64,000 nt of DNA from Rheum nobile (GCA_027886185.1 WOAB01000040.1:9796001-9860000), one strand, 5' to 3'; counted from the first letter of the stretch, positions 45,077 to 56,713 are shown. A program made the numbers and translations. Notes: generated by a model not told the origin, from the sequence alone.

Positions 45077-46505
45077 TGATAAGCACTACTTTGTAGGGCT
45101 TAACTAAGAGTCATTAGAGGGTTTATTGGTGCCATTCGGGTAGATTTAGACACATTCATATGCATGGCGTTTGGAGGCGAAGTTGGTGTATTTGGAGGTG
45201 TTTGAGCTATTTTGGAGATCATATGAGACACTGAGGAGGAAGCCACCAGTAGAAGACGCCAAGGGAGTGCAATGAAGAGTAGAAGAACGGTAGGCTGAAT
45301 TCAATTGGTTCGTTCTCTCTACTCAGATGTCCAAATGGAGTGATTCCAATTCTAGGAGTTAGATCTTGAAGTCTACTGCAAGTCTTCAAAATATGAGCGC
45401 AATCCAAGTTGGGAATCAAAAGTTATGGCATTTCTACGGAAGTGTCGTAGGAGCTAAACCGAAGAACAGCGACGGCGCCCGCCGTGGAATTGCGGCGCCC
45501 GCCGCGATTACGGCGCCCTCCGTGGAGGTTGCAGCGACCACCGTGAACGTCTGAAGTCCGCCGAGCCGATTTTCCTTTTATGTTTTATTTTTGGATTATT
45601 TTATTACGTTTTATTATTTCATTTTAGGTTAATTTCAGAATTATTTCCTTTAGTATTTAAGGGTTGAGAAAAAGGCTTGTTTGCCTATCATTATCATCAT
45701 CTTGGAATCTCTCTCTGGAACCCTAATTCCTTTCTACGTTCTACGTTATGAAGAACTAAGCCTCCTTGGCTTAGTCAGACGCTGAAGCTTTCGTTTTGAT
45801 TCAGTTGTGAGACTCTCGTTCTTAATCTATTGCATGGTTTTTATCTATTCTCTTGCTTAAGTTGCTTATGATTGATATTGATAATCTCTATCTTGGACGC
45901 AACTAGGGTTTGTCGTTATTGATCTATTGCTAGATTTAGATTGTTACTGGTTGAGCATATCTATTTCAGAGTAGCAACTGCATCGTACTAGTATCTGGTT
46001 GTGCTAGTCTTATGCAGAAGAGAACTGATTTACATTCTAGGATAAAAGCTGGTTGTTTTATGCTAGAATTGTATCCAACTATATTCCTATCCGTAACGCT
46101 GCTGTTAAACTGAATCTTGATAGTTTCAGGATTGTTTAATTAGTTAGTGCTAATAGTATCTGGTTGTGCTATTAGTTATATCTGAAAAGGAATTGGAATT
46201 TCCATTGCATGAGATTTTGAATGATTTTCTATGATCAACTTGTCATACAAATAGTGGATGTTGTTTGACTAAGTGCTTTTCCCATCACTGATTTCACAAC
46301 TCTTTCGCTTGTTTACTTTTGCATGCTTAGATTACTTAAACTCACAAAACCCCCCTTTGGTTACTTTAGTTTGACATACAAATTGCATATTAAGATAGAA
46401 TTCGCCTCCCTGTGGATTCAATCTGTACTTACCTAGGACTACGGTTTAAGGTTTGTTTGGATATTTTGCATAGCAGTTTTTAGAACGACAAAAAACCTGT
46501 TATCA
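45077..46505 (+). mobile_element. Solo LTR of an Athila-like element nested in the element 2 LTR
   Basis: It begins TGATAAGCACTACTTTGTAG, ends CTGTTATCA, is 1,429 bp, and is flanked by AATTC (45072-45076 and 46506-46510). The insertion lies at the edge of a type B module. The LTR start matches those at 5238 and 29435 (minus), but its GC-rich cluster is type C. A TATA-like GTATTTAAGG is near 45650. Confidence 0.9.
45471..45546. repeat. Type C GC-rich modules in the 45077-46505 solo LTR
   Basis: Three units with core GGCGCCCGCCG(T/C)G or GGCGCCCTCCGTGG, separated by GAATT- and ATTAC-like spacers, plus a decayed fourth. GGCGCC is palindromic. The cluster lies about 390 bp into the LTR, just before the T-rich block. 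Confidence 0.8.
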
Positions 46506-47840
46506 AATTCACCGCCGCAGTCGCGGAACGAAGACGGAGCGAAGAAGTGCAAACCCGAGAATCCGCGGTCGCGGAAAAATCAAACAGCGAGAGAAACAGT
46601 AAGATTTCCGCGGTCGCGGAAATTTTTTCGCGGTCGCGGAAATCCCTTCATCAGACGCGCTGAAGAGTTTCGTCCGAAGATCCGAGTTTTACTTTATTTT
46701 ATTTCTATTTTCTTTTATTTCTTTTATTCCTTTTTATTTCCTTTTGGAAAGATTTTATTTTCTATCTTAGGTTTTGGCTAGGTTATTTAACCTAGTTGCT
46801 AGAGCCTCTTTTTATATTTTTTTATCGTTCATTATTCAACATTGTTTTTCCCTTTAAGTTTTTGTTTCAAGACTATGAAGAACTAAGCACCCTTTGCTTA
46901 GTCCGACAATTGAAGCCTTCATTTGATATATGATTGTGATGTTATAATTCTATTCCTATTTCTTTGGATTATATCTTTTCTCTTGAGTTTATTCCTATTG
47001 ATTCTTATTGATTTGACTGGATTGATCACCTAGTTGATATTAGTAATTGTCTATTGCTAGGGTTTGGATATTTCGAGTTGAAATCCCTTATCTTGTGTAG
47101 CAACCATGATATTCTAGAACTAGTTGGACTAGTTTATTATGAAAGAGAATTGATTATGTGTTGAATGCTGCGAGTTATGGTGTTGCATGTATCCTGGTTA
47201 ATTCATATGCTTCCTGCAGCTATTGTTCTAAATCTTGATAGTTTCTCGTGCGTTCGATAGTTAGGGTTGTCAGGACTAGTTGGACTGGTAACTAATTCAG
47301 AATAGGGACATGAATAATCATAGGAAGGAATAGAGATAATCTAGGATCAATCAATCGAATGAATGGTGGATATTTGTCTGGCTAAGTACTTTTCCCAAAT
47401 TGATTACAACCTTTGTTTTACTTACTTTATTTACTTGCATTCAACCAACCAACAAAACCCCCTTTGTTACTTTGACATACTAATTTGCACTAAGAAAGAT
47501 AACTCCTCCATGTGGGATTCGACCCTTGCTTGCCTATTCTACTAAGTTAGGTTTTTAAGGATTTACTTTGATTGGACGTCACGACTTTAGCATCCTGTCA
47601 GAAAATTACCCAAATACCCTTACTGAAATTGAGGGTTATTACATCTCCAGACTAGTTAAATAAACATTTTAGCTCAGAATCAAAAGATCGATCATCACAA
47701 TCTCAATTTCTCGTGGCCTTGATCTAAAGAGCTATCAAACAGAAATTGGGAAACTGAAGAGTGATGCTTACCGTAACAAACGTCATCTTAATTCAACTTG
47801 GCTTTGCAACTTTCACACATCATTTGGGCAAAACAACATC

Positions 47841-48113
47841 CTACATACAATACATTGGAGCATCCACATGTTGATAAGAAAAATGTCTAACAGTGTAGGA
47901 ATGACCTGACGGGCGATTGTAAGTGAACTTGGCTGCCACATTTCTGCTCCCGACATGGTTGCACTGCTCATGGAAGCTGTTGATGGGCCTCGCCATGCAT
48001 GCATCCCAACGTTCGCTCTCAGGCATGGTCTCAACAACAGTGTATACTCTCGTTGAATTAGTGAAGGCTTGGTAGTTGAGAACTTCCTCGGTTTTTGTTA
48101 TGCAGAGTACCAC
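47841..48113 (-). CDS. Unidentified exon-like ORF, first copy
   Basis: This 90-codon minus-strand frame has a plausible splice acceptor just upstream (minus strand GATATAG then GTGCTGAAG). The peptide is Cys/His/Tyr-containing, with SERWDAC and CNHVGSRNVAAKF. I do not recognise it. The second copy (48765-49037) differs by only a few residues, keeping the frame open. It may be an exon of a gene whose first exon is near 50675-50722, also on the minus strand. Confidence 0.35.
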   Translation of the reverse strand: MVLCITKTEEVLNYQAFTNSTRVYTVVETMPESERWDACMARPINSFHEQCNHVGSRNVAAKFTYNRPSGHSYTVRHFSYQHVDAPMYCM

Positions 48114-48764
48114 TACTTCAGCACCTATATCACACTTTAAATGTTAAAATATGTGATCTATTCATCAATATTTATGCAAACATTATTAATCTATTATAAG
48201 CTACACTTTCTATATGATTACTCCACTGAAGAGTTGGCAAATTTCAATAGTGTAGTAATCTTATTTATGCACAACCAATCGAATGAATGGTGAATATTTG
48301 TCTGGCTAAGTACTTTTCCCAAATTGATTACAACCTTTGTTTTACTTACTTTATTTACTTGCATTCAACCAATATACAAAACCCCCTTTGTTACTTTGAC
48401 ATACTAATCTGCACTAAGAAAGATAACTCCTCCATGTGGGATTCGACCCTTGCTTGCCTATTCTACTAAGTTAGGTTTTTAAGGATTTACTTTGATTAGA
48501 CGTCACGACTTTAGCATCCTGTCAGAAAATTACCCAAATAACCTTACTGAAATTGAGGGTTATTACATCTCCAGACTAGTTAAATAAAAAATTTAGCTCA
48601 GAATCAAAAGATCGATCATCACAATCTCAATTTCTCGTGGCCTTGATCTAAAGAGCTATCAAACAGAAATTGGGAAACTGAAGAGTGATGCTTACCGTAA
48701 CAAACATCATCTTTATTCAACTTGGCTTTGCAACTTTCACACATAATTTGGGCAAAACAACATC

Positions 48765-49037
48765 CTACATACAATACATTGGAGCATCCACATGTTGATA
48801 AGAAAAATGTCTAACATTGTAGGAATGACCTGACGGGCGATTGTAAGTGAACTTGGCTGCCACATTTCTGCTCCCGACATGGTTGCACTGCTCATGGAAG
48901 CTGTTGATGGGCCTCACCAGGCATGCATCCCAACGTTCGCTCTCGGGCATGGTCTCAACAACAGTGTATACTCTCGTTGAATTAGTGAAGGCTTGGTAGT
49001 TGAGAACTTCCTCGGTTTTTGTTATGCAAAGTACCAC
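48765..49037 (-). CDS. Unidentified exon-like ORF, second copy
   Basis: It is the duplicate of 47841-48113 at +924. Differences include LVRP for MARP and N for T before VRHF. The acceptor-like GATATAG just upstream is kept. If there is an ancestral gene, this copy is the one adjacent to its upstream sequence. The function is unknown. Confidence 0.35.
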   Translation of the reverse strand: MVLCITKTEEVLNYQAFTNSTRVYTVVETMPESERWDACLVRPINSFHEQCNHVGSRNVAAKFTYNRPSGHSYNVRHFSYQHVDAPMYCM

Positions 49038-49199
49038 TACTTCATCACCTATATCACACTTTAAATGTTAAAATATGTGATCTATTCATCAATATTTATG
49101 CAAACATTATTAATCTATTATAAGCTACACTTTCTATGTGATTACTCCACTGAAGAGTTGGCAAATTTCAATAGTGTAGTAATCTTATTTATGCACAAC

Positions 49200-50420
49200 C
49201 AACTCTTATTAAAGTACTGCTATACATAATTCATGCACTTTAGAAATCAATTCAATAAATTATTTTTTATGGAAGATTTTGTTTATACACATATATATCT
49301 TAATTATTCACAGACAACTCTTCTTAAGGCACCAATATATATAATTCATACACTCCATAAATCAATTCAATAAAGTCTTTTTTGTAGAAGATTTGCTTTT
49401 GCACATATTAATCTTAATTATGCACATATTGCTTTGTTCATGCACATAAATCTCTTATTCATTAACTAGTTTAAATAATTCATGCACAGTGATCAATGGT
49501 CTTTTGCAAACCATATCATAACCACCAAAGTCCAAATGTAATAGATAATATATCTCCAACTAAACAAAAGCCAGTTATCCAACTTCTAGAGCACCTATGT
49601 AAGATCAATCAAGTAGAATGTCATATTTTTTCCTCCTTGATCAGTGGTATTAGTACATAGAACAATTGTGGATGTCAATGTCTAAATCAACTATATAATA
49701 TAAATTGAACTTTGAAGCAATGTATTTTCATAGAGCATCTTTTCTTTCTATTTATTGTTCATAGTGCAAAATGACTCGATATTGGTGACCAAAAAATCCT
49801 CTAGTTTGCTCTGTCCTGAAGAATTAGAGATGTAAATACAAACGAAAGTACTTAGATGAAGCCAAATGGTTTCATCTAAGCACTAGATATTGATAATTGT
49901 TATGCACTGAGTATTTATACATTTGGTTTCATCTAAGTACTAGCTACTGATAATTGTTCTCTTCATGCACATAAATCTCTTATTCATGCACTACTTTACA
50001 TAATTCATGCACTACTGATAATTGTTCTTTTCTTGCTATTTATTGTTTATTTTGCAAAATGACTCGCTATTGGTGACCAAAAAATCCTCTTGTTTGCTTT
50101 GTCCCGAAGAATTGGAGATTTAAATACAAACAAAAGTACTTAGATTAAGCCAAATGGTTTCATCTAAGTACTAGCTACTGATAATTGTTCTGCACTGAGT
50201 ATTTATGCATTTGGCTTCATCTAAGTACTAGCTACTGATAATCTAAATCATTCTCCACAAACAAAAAGGATCGGATAGTTCATCTAAGTACTGAATATTT
50301 ATACACTTGGCTTCATCCTATTAAATGTGCATATATAGGTGATGTATTACTTTAGTGCGTATTTTCCACAAATAAAAGGGATCGAATAGTTCATAGAAGA
50401 TTTGTCTTATACTACTTATT
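49200..50420. repeat. AT-rich region with a ~290-bp direct repeat
   Basis: TTGGTGACCAAAAAATCCTCT with the following ~100 bp occurs near 49777 and again near 50070. CATCTAAGTACTAGCTACTGATAAT occurs in pieces around 49930, 50163 and 50218. CATGCAC words are frequent. No coding potential is seen. It may be intron of the minus-strand exon candidates. Confidence 0.6.
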
Positions 50421-50674
50421 GTCTTCACGCTTGCTTCAGTGTAACCATCCTTCAGTGTAATAACCTAAACAGATGCACAAAACGCTAAAATCGAGCACAC
50501 AAATGGCAAATTCGAGCACACAAAGGCCAATTTCGAACACAAAAAGGCCAGATCTAAGCACAAAAACGCCAAATCCGAGTAAAAAACCCTAAATTTGAAC
50601 TTAGAACCCTAATAACATAATCAAAACCACAATAATGAAAATTTTAGGGCTTGGAGAAGTGATTTTGTTTACCT

Positions 50675-50722
50675 TTGGATGATTTTCCTTTTCTTTTCGA
50701 ATCGCTTCCCCCTTTTGCCATG
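50675..50722 (-). CDS. Candidate first exon, minus strand
   Basis: On the minus strand an ATG opens a 16-codon basic peptide starting MAKGGSDSKRKG, followed directly by a consensus donor AAAG/GTAAAC. Upstream DNA (50723-50960) is T-rich, as in promoters or leaders. To its left are short tandem copies of TCGAGCACACAAA-like 20-mers (50490-50575). No downstream exon is confirmed, although the frames at 47841 and 48765 are on the same strand. Confidence 0.3.
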
Positions 50723-50959
50723 TTCTTCGAATTTTAGGGCTTGCAAATTTGGATCGTTGTCGCAATCAAGTCGTGCTCCTTCAACACATCACAATCCGTG
50801 GATTTTTCTTTATGGGTCGTTGATTTGCGAGATCGTTGATTTACGATAATTTTGGAAGAGATTTGGAGATGAAAGAGAATTGGATTGAAAGTCGATGATT
50901 TCTTTTGAGAGTGTTTGAGAAAGAGTGCAGGAGAAGAATGATTTTGTTCATGTTTAGAA

Positions 50960-52550
50960 AGGGTATGGATTTTTTATTAATACACCCGTTGTCACTCTAA
51001 ATGACAAAATATGAGGCATGTGCTTTCTTTTCCTCTTGTCTCAGCTCGTTGACGTGGCTCCATCCAAGCCTTCCATACTCCATATCCAATGGCCAAGAAA
51101 ATTTCATACTTTATACAGTAAGATAGCTCGGTATAGGAACCGGAATCTTGAATCAAAGCCCAGATTTTATACCGAAATTAGTTTTTGCGTCACAGATCTC
51201 TCTAGTCTCCTCTATCTTTCTCCTTCAACCTAGTTGAGCCCTAGCCCTAAAATTGATGTTGCTAACTAGCTCAACGCCACCACACCGACCGGTCTACACC
51301 ACCACGCCGACCGATCTGCATTGCTATTACCAACTCGATCTACAACGCCACATCGCCCACCTGCTCGACTTTGAGATTTCTTCAAATCTAGTGGACAAGT
51401 GAAGGTGCGTAACCCTTCTCCCTGCTCAATTGTGTCGATATTAAACCACAAACAATCTGTGGTGTTCTAATATACAACCAACATTGGTGATTGTGCCTTT
51501 TGCGGTCGGGATTTCCACCGATCTGATGATGTTTTGCGTTGTCAATGTCCATCGCATTAGGGATTTTGTTATACTTCTTAATTCGACTGTGAATGAAGTG
51601 TTTTGTGGTTGGGATTTCCACCAATTTGATGATATTATGTTCCCCATAGAACATTTGGTTATAGTTGTTTTAGTTTTGGACCAAGCTGTAATTATGGAAA
51701 ACTGATGATGTTCAAGAACCCAATAGAGTGTTGTAATTAGATAAATTTGTCACTCCAGGATCATGTATTTTTCGTGTAGGGTTCATACTTCATTCTTAAG
51801 GAGTAAATGTAGAATGATTTGCTTAAAACTTGTTGTTATCTTAGTTTTGTTTTAGGGAAAATATGACTGACATGGCTTACCCAAGAAATAGTGATTCATG
51901 GAACTAATATGAATTATTTTATATACTAGTGATGCTTTCAACTTCTAAAGCAACATAATTATACTGTTGATGCTTTCATTTTTTAAAGCATCATATTTAT
52001 ACTAGTGATGCTTTATCCTTTATAAAGAAATATGAATTTTTTTATGTATTTGACAACTTCCTCTATGTGCTATCTATTGTCTTTGTAGTAATTTGTTAGG
52101 ATTTTGCCAAACAAGAATTCGTGCAAGGGGTTGTTTCCAATACCTTTTCTAAGATAGAGTGGGAGGAAGAAGCGTGGCAAGGCCCTTGCTTTTAATGGGT
52201 GTGGAAGGGAGACTTCGGCAGGGTTGTGTTTTGTCGAGGAGCAATGACGGAGCGGGTGGAGGTATTGGTTAGAGTTACACTCATTTAACAATTGAAAAGT
52301 TCTTTGAACTTTTGTTTTTGTTTCTGTTTCGAAAGATCCATAGTCTTAGTTATGCTTGGATTCATAGTCTTAAGAGTTATGAACAGAATGATCCCATATC
52401 AGAGCTAGGATATTTGCAAAGTGAGGAATAAGGGTTTTATGAGCTTTTTTAGTACACAAATCATGATAAACGTTGAAGGAGTTTGGATGTTTCATAGAAA
52501 GCATATGCATAGCTACACCACGCTATGATGGGTGATAGACCCGCAAATGC
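50960..52550. other. No recognisable gene
   Basis: This stretch has only short reading frames. 51000-51415 is C-rich, with ACGCCACCACACCGACCG-like repeats and a donor-like AAG/GTGCGT at 51407, so it could be a plus-strand leader. The rest is AT-rich, with GTGATGCTTT repeats near 51925-52015. Confidence 0.4.
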
Positions 52551-52975
52551 ACAATACTATCGAGTAGTATAAAAGATATTGAATCCAGGGGAGCACTCGT
52601 TAATCACCAATTTTACACAAACTAATAATCTAGATCAAACAAGAGATGTGGAGTTTTTGGTTTTGATTTTTTAGAACTAAAAAGAAAAGTTAAGTCTACA
52701 GGTAACTAAAACGATAAAAGGTAGATTTGGGTTACTTGAATTATGAAAAGCTAGGATTGAGGTTCATCACAAATGAGATCATGTAATGACAAGCAAAGAA
52801 ATCTCTAAGGTTGCAAGTAGTGGTCTACAATGGTCAAATGTCCTAACATATCTCTTATCCTTATTCAAGGTATAAGAAACTAGTCTAATCCTACTTAATT
52901 CCTACTTTCGTGGTAATTAATGCAAGATTCACTATTACACCAATTATATTTTATCTCGTGAGTAAATAACATGTG
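52551..52975 (-). repeat. Degraded LTR end, minus strand
   Basis: On the minus strand the end reads ...GTGCATTTGCGGGTCTATCA, preceded by a GGATTCAATATC block, resembling the U5 ends of Athila/Tat-type LTRs (GATTCGACCC...). Only the last ~400 bp are recognisable, and no internal sequence follows. Confidence 0.4.
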
Positions 52976-53290
52976 TGTCTTATATCCGGTCTAATAAATT
53001 GTTAAACCGACGAAAAATAGGAGTTTTTGGTTTTATATACAGAAATTGGTGAGATTGGTGAGGTACGCCCGGGCTATATAAGTATGTAGCACTTTGAGGT
53101 ATGAATTATAATAACCCGACCGTGTTTTAGATAGAAATATTCGGACTATTAAGTAAGAATATAACCCAGATCTCACCCAGTAGCAAAACGCCCGAGCTAT
53201 ATATCATTGTAGTTCAATTTTAGTCTATACTACAAATCCCGGATACATGTGTAACCGTGCTAAATAAATTGATTTCTTTCATTTTGATTG
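52976..53290. mobile_element. CACTA-like subterminal repeat remnant
   Basis: Words such as GCCCGGGCTATAT, GCCCGAGCTATAT, AACCCGACC and CCCGGATAC recur in both directions, as in the remnants at 23257 and 61634. No termini can be fixed. 53291-54376 has no recognisable gene. Confidence 0.3.
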
Positions 53291-54376
53291 GAAACATAAA
53301 TGGAAGCAGCCTTAGCCTGCCTGATATTTTCAACCGTATGCACACAAAAAATGAAGTATGCTCTGCTCAAGCCCTTTGTTTGTTCTTCTATAAGAGTTCT
53401 ACAAATCTCTAGCCTGTGTGATATTCGGTCCGTAATTGGAGCCCTTTGCTTCTTCTTCCAATGAAGCTACTGCTCTTGATCGATTTCATCTTCAATTTCA
53501 CAGGTGCTCTTTTCGTCGTTTCTAGCAATCAGGGCGCTCTTCTTTTTTATTTGAATTTCGTAAATCCATTGAAGTTCAATATTTTTGTTTTTCGAACAGG
53601 CTACTGCGCTTAAGCACTAGACTAGATCTGCTTGTGGTGGTATTTGAACATGCTGTTGCTTTCTGGTTATAAGAAGCGTTGATTCGAGTTGTTATGTGCC
53701 ACATGCATCCTCTTTTCTCTATCGGTTGTGAACTCGGTTTTCTTTGTTAGCATAATAGGAGGAGTTGATTTGGACTTTGGCACTTGATTTTAGGTTGATT
53801 TAGGGTTTGAGATAAGAAAAGATATATGAAACCCTAAAAACTGAAGCTATTTCCTCTTAAAATTTATAGTTTTTTTGCCTGATAATCCTAAAGTATAGCT
53901 TAATTCGCAAGATACTCCAAACTTTAATATATTTTGTGAGGTAACCTTGAGCTTTGTTTTTTTTTTTGCGAAATGCCCCACTATTAAATAATTAACGGCT
54001 GACGAATAAAACCCAAAAAAACACAGTGTGTTCTTCCCTTCTTTTAATGGCTTCTTCGAGTCTTCATCCTTCTTAGAGTGACCTCTTCCTCTTGATTTGA
54101 GCCCCCGACGACTCCAGGTTCGAGCGCCGCCTTGCTCGCCGATTTTAGCTCATCTTTAGGTTCCATAACTTCCATTCCATCTCACACCTCCAATCTTTTC
54201 ACATGGATTCCCTTCCTGATTCGTTCTCATCAAATTTGTATTTATCTCTTTTTTCACCTTCAAAAACCAATAATTTCAATTCAATCACACCTCTCCGAAA
54301 TGAAATACATTAGCAATTAGTTCTCAAATTCAACCAAATTTTGCATAATTAACTCCTTCAATTGAACTAATCTAGA

Positions 54377-54775
54377 GCATTAAAGATGAATTTTTACCTT
54401 TGGAAGAGATACAGACAGCCAAGCAATCTGGAGGATCGCGAATGGAGAAACCGAGAAGTGCTTGAACACGCGCCGACATTGAAATAAATCAAACCCGAAC
54501 TCAGAACGTCAACGCAGATCCCTCTAACCGGGAACCAAAGGAAGAGCTCATGTGCATAGATTCCGGTCAGATTTCCGATCTGCCTGTAGCTAAGCATGCA
54601 GGAAACGTTTCGATCGTAATGCAACTCGCTCCCAAACTTGGCGCTGCAAGCTTGTTCCAAATACGCCTCGAATCTGCTATCCTCGCCCAGCGTAAAGTTC
54701 TTCACCCCCTTGGGGAGGAGGTCCATGGGTAGCTCGTCGGCCCGCAGCGCCGAGACGTCACCGTTTTAAGAGCAC
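54377..54775 (-). pseudogene. DUF538 family gene relic
   Basis: The minus-strand frame encodes the core of a DUF538 protein: LPMDLLPKGVKNFTL, RFEAYLEQACSAKF, ELHYDRNVSCMLSYRQIGNLTGI, ELFLWFPVRGICVDV and SGLIYFNVG. Directly after this a one-base frame change is needed to recover the usual ending with FSIRDPPDC (about 54430). A stop lies upstream at about 54770, before the expected N-terminus and signal peptide. DUF538 proteins are small plant proteins of unclear function. This copy is truncated and probably dead. Confidence 0.75.
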
Positions 54776-56036
54776 GCGACGACGCCGTTTCGAACGATGC
54801 TATATAATGTTGTAAGGAGGAGGAGGATGACAAAAAACGCCACTCTGATCAACTGGCTTGACAATTTGTTGAATTTTGGTTCCCTAGATTTAAGGTTTAA
54901 AGAAGAATTTAGAGAGGGAGGGAGGATACATTGAAAATATTGGAGGGGAGGAATTAATTGCAAGCAAAAGGTCAGAGAGGATGATCTGTTAATGGAGATG
55001 GAAGGTTGTGAGGTCTTAGAGAATAGTAATACTGTACAGAGGCACTAGTTGATATGGCTTCGGGACTAAGAACACACCACATTTCAATTTTTGAATAATT
55101 TTGAAGTGCACTAATGTGACGATACCTCGGCCGCCGGCGTCTTGAACAAGAGGAAGAGGTTGATGGAAGAAGATGAAGACTCTGAGAAGAGGAAGAACAC
55201 ACCACGTTTTTTTTGGGTTTTATTTTATTTTATTTAACAAAAAGTTAACATGGGCATTTTGCGAAAAAAAAAACAAACCTCGGATTACCTCGAAAAATAT
55301 ACCAAAGTTTGGATATCTCACGAATTAAGCGATACCTCAGGGTTATGAGACAAAAAAAAAAAAACGTAAAATCTAAAAAGGTGTCTGAAGCACCCAATTT
55401 GTGAAAGAATGGTGAAAGATTGTGTGGCAAGATTTTGGTCACATCTACCTATTTGCTTATTTTGAGATTGTACTATGTGTCAGCCATATGCTTAAAATTA
55501 CTGATGATAAAAAACATTTGTAATTTCTTTTGAGCAGAACATGTATAATTTTAGGTGAGAGTGAAAATGAGAATTGACAACGAGGCTAAGAATCTGATAG
55601 TCACCTCGTGCTTCCTTACTATGTTATTGACCATGGCTTTTGCCTAGTGGAGGTTAGCCTCTTTTGTCATCTATTTCCTTGTTGATAATTAGATAATGAT
55701 TGAATGATCTTAACATTCTTGTCTTATTACTATCATAATTAATTTAGTATTACATGTTTTTTTCATGGGAGAAATTCCTTTGCACACGGTTTTATGTTTT
55801 CTCATATGAATTTGGTTGGCTATATACCTATCTACATTGGTTGATCTATTAGCTGCAAGCACACCTCCTTGTCTCTAGGTAATGGTTTAGAGTAGATTTA
55901 GTAGACTAACTTCAGTTATCCCCTTGAAATTTCAGTTACCAATATTTGTGCTCTATGAGTTTTGCAAGTTGTTAGACACTTAATTTCAGTTACCAATATT
56001 TATTTCATCTCATATTCTACTCTTGATTTCTTGTAG
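54776..56036. other. No confident gene
   Basis: A minus-strand Ser/Arg-rich frame (54972-55205) is low complexity and not convincing. 55550-55660 could hold a small plus-strand exon upstream of the raffinose synthase relic, but I cannot read a family motif there. Confidence 0.4.
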
Positions 56037-56713
56037 TTGCCATCTTTCGTTGATTGGTTTGGCTGGTGCACATGGGATGCCTTCTACACTGATGTAGTGA
56101 TGTCACAACTGAAGGTGTACAACAATGCCTTGAAAGGTATGTAGGAAGCTCATACTAGTTTATAAATCAATTTGGTGGTTGTACATAACATTTTATGACT
56201 GAATCACGTACCGCTTCCACCATAGCTTGTCATCAAGAGGCACGCCACCACGTTTCTTGATCACTGATAATGGCTGGCAACAGATTGGCAGTAAGGAAAA
56301 AACTGACACCAACTGTGTCGTGCAAGAAGGGGCACAGTAAGTCCTTTTCCCTTTCACTATGGCCATGGGCATTGAAAAAGAACTTTTTGTTAGGAAGATA
56401 AAAAGGAAGCAGTTGAAACAAGATACATGATAAATATGACTTAGCTTTCAGTTGGCTTTGTGTGGCGAAAGATGCATCACTTGCAAAGGATTGATGTGTT
56501 CTAGTGCTTTTTACATAGAACACGGGAATCATGTGACCTAAATTTCAGCATTGAATAGGTTGTTTTGTTCGCTCTGCAGATTTTAATTGCCAATAGATTG
56601 ACAAGAATCAAGGAGAATGCTAAGCTCCAAAAGACACAGAATGACCAGAACAATGATCAAGTACCAAGCCTGAAGCTTGTTGTCGACGATGCCAAGGAAA
56701 ACCACAGTGTTAA
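56037..56713 (+). pseudogene. Raffinose synthase / seed imbibition-type galactosidase relic
   Basis: Three exon-like pieces with good splice sites encode the middle of a GH36-type raffinose synthase family protein. 56037-56136 gives [20 protein letters not shown]. 56226-56336 gives [19 protein letters not shown] and [11 protein letters not shown]. 56580-56713 gives RLTRIKENAKLQK and LKLVVDDAKENHSVK. An 8-bp repeat (GTAGTGATGT near 56094) shifts the first exon out of frame. The family's IDDGW is TDNGW here. No further exons follow. Functional relatives move galactosyl groups in raffinose metabolism. This fragment cannot. Confidence 0.85.

Larger units (their letters stand above)
39541..47600 (+). 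mobile_element. Athila-like retrotransposon lacking RT, RNase H and integrase (element 2)
   Basis: LTRs start TGATCAGCGCTACTTTG and end CATCCTGTCA. The insertion splits the chromovirus-like LTR, whose intact counterpart at about 33029 reads GGGAAATTACCC, giving an imperfect GGAAA/GAAAA target duplication. The PBS is TGGCGCCATTGCTGGGGA. Gag and protease are present. A deletion then joins the end of protease (about 43480) to the post-pol hairpin and 3' UTR. The PBS, hairpins and purine tract needed in cis survive, so it may have been copied in trans by a full relative such as element 1. Confidence 0.88.
44834..47600 (+). repeat. 3' LTR of element 2, split by a solo LTR
   Basis: The LTR runs 44834-45076 and 46506-47600 around the insertion. 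Without the insertion and its AATTC duplication it is about 1,333 bp against 1,367 bp for the 5' LTR. Part of the difference is fewer type B modules. It ends ATCCTGTCA. Confidence 0.88.
32247..47643 (-). mobile_element. Chromovirus-like Ty3/gypsy element lacking pol (minus strand)
   Basis: In element orientation it starts at 47643 (TGTAATAACCC), has a 2.2-kb 5' LTR (47643-47601 then 39540-37377, split by element 2), an iMet-type PBS, a Gag with two zinc knuckles (36668-35349), a long stretch with no protease, RT or integrase, a purine tract, and a truncated 3' LTR (33073-32247). This looks like a non-autonomous derivative that still encodes Gag. Lineage assignment (Tekay/Del-like) rests on the PBS, the double zinc knuckle and the LTR termini, so it is provisional. 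Confidence 0.7.
47353..49200. repeat. 924-bp tandem duplication
   Basis: Positions from about 47353 to 48276 repeat at +924 with few differences. Each unit holds the last ~245 bp of the element 2 3' LTR, the outer end of the chromovirus-like LTR, and flanking DNA with the frames at 47841-48113 and 48765-49037. The junction near 48272 joins ATGCACAACCA to ATCGAATGAATGG, with CAACCA/CAATCA microhomology. Confidence 0.88.

Noticed and set aside
51266..51705. Small minus- and plus-strand frames
   Set aside because: There is no conserved motif, they overlap each other, and no splice or homology support is visible.
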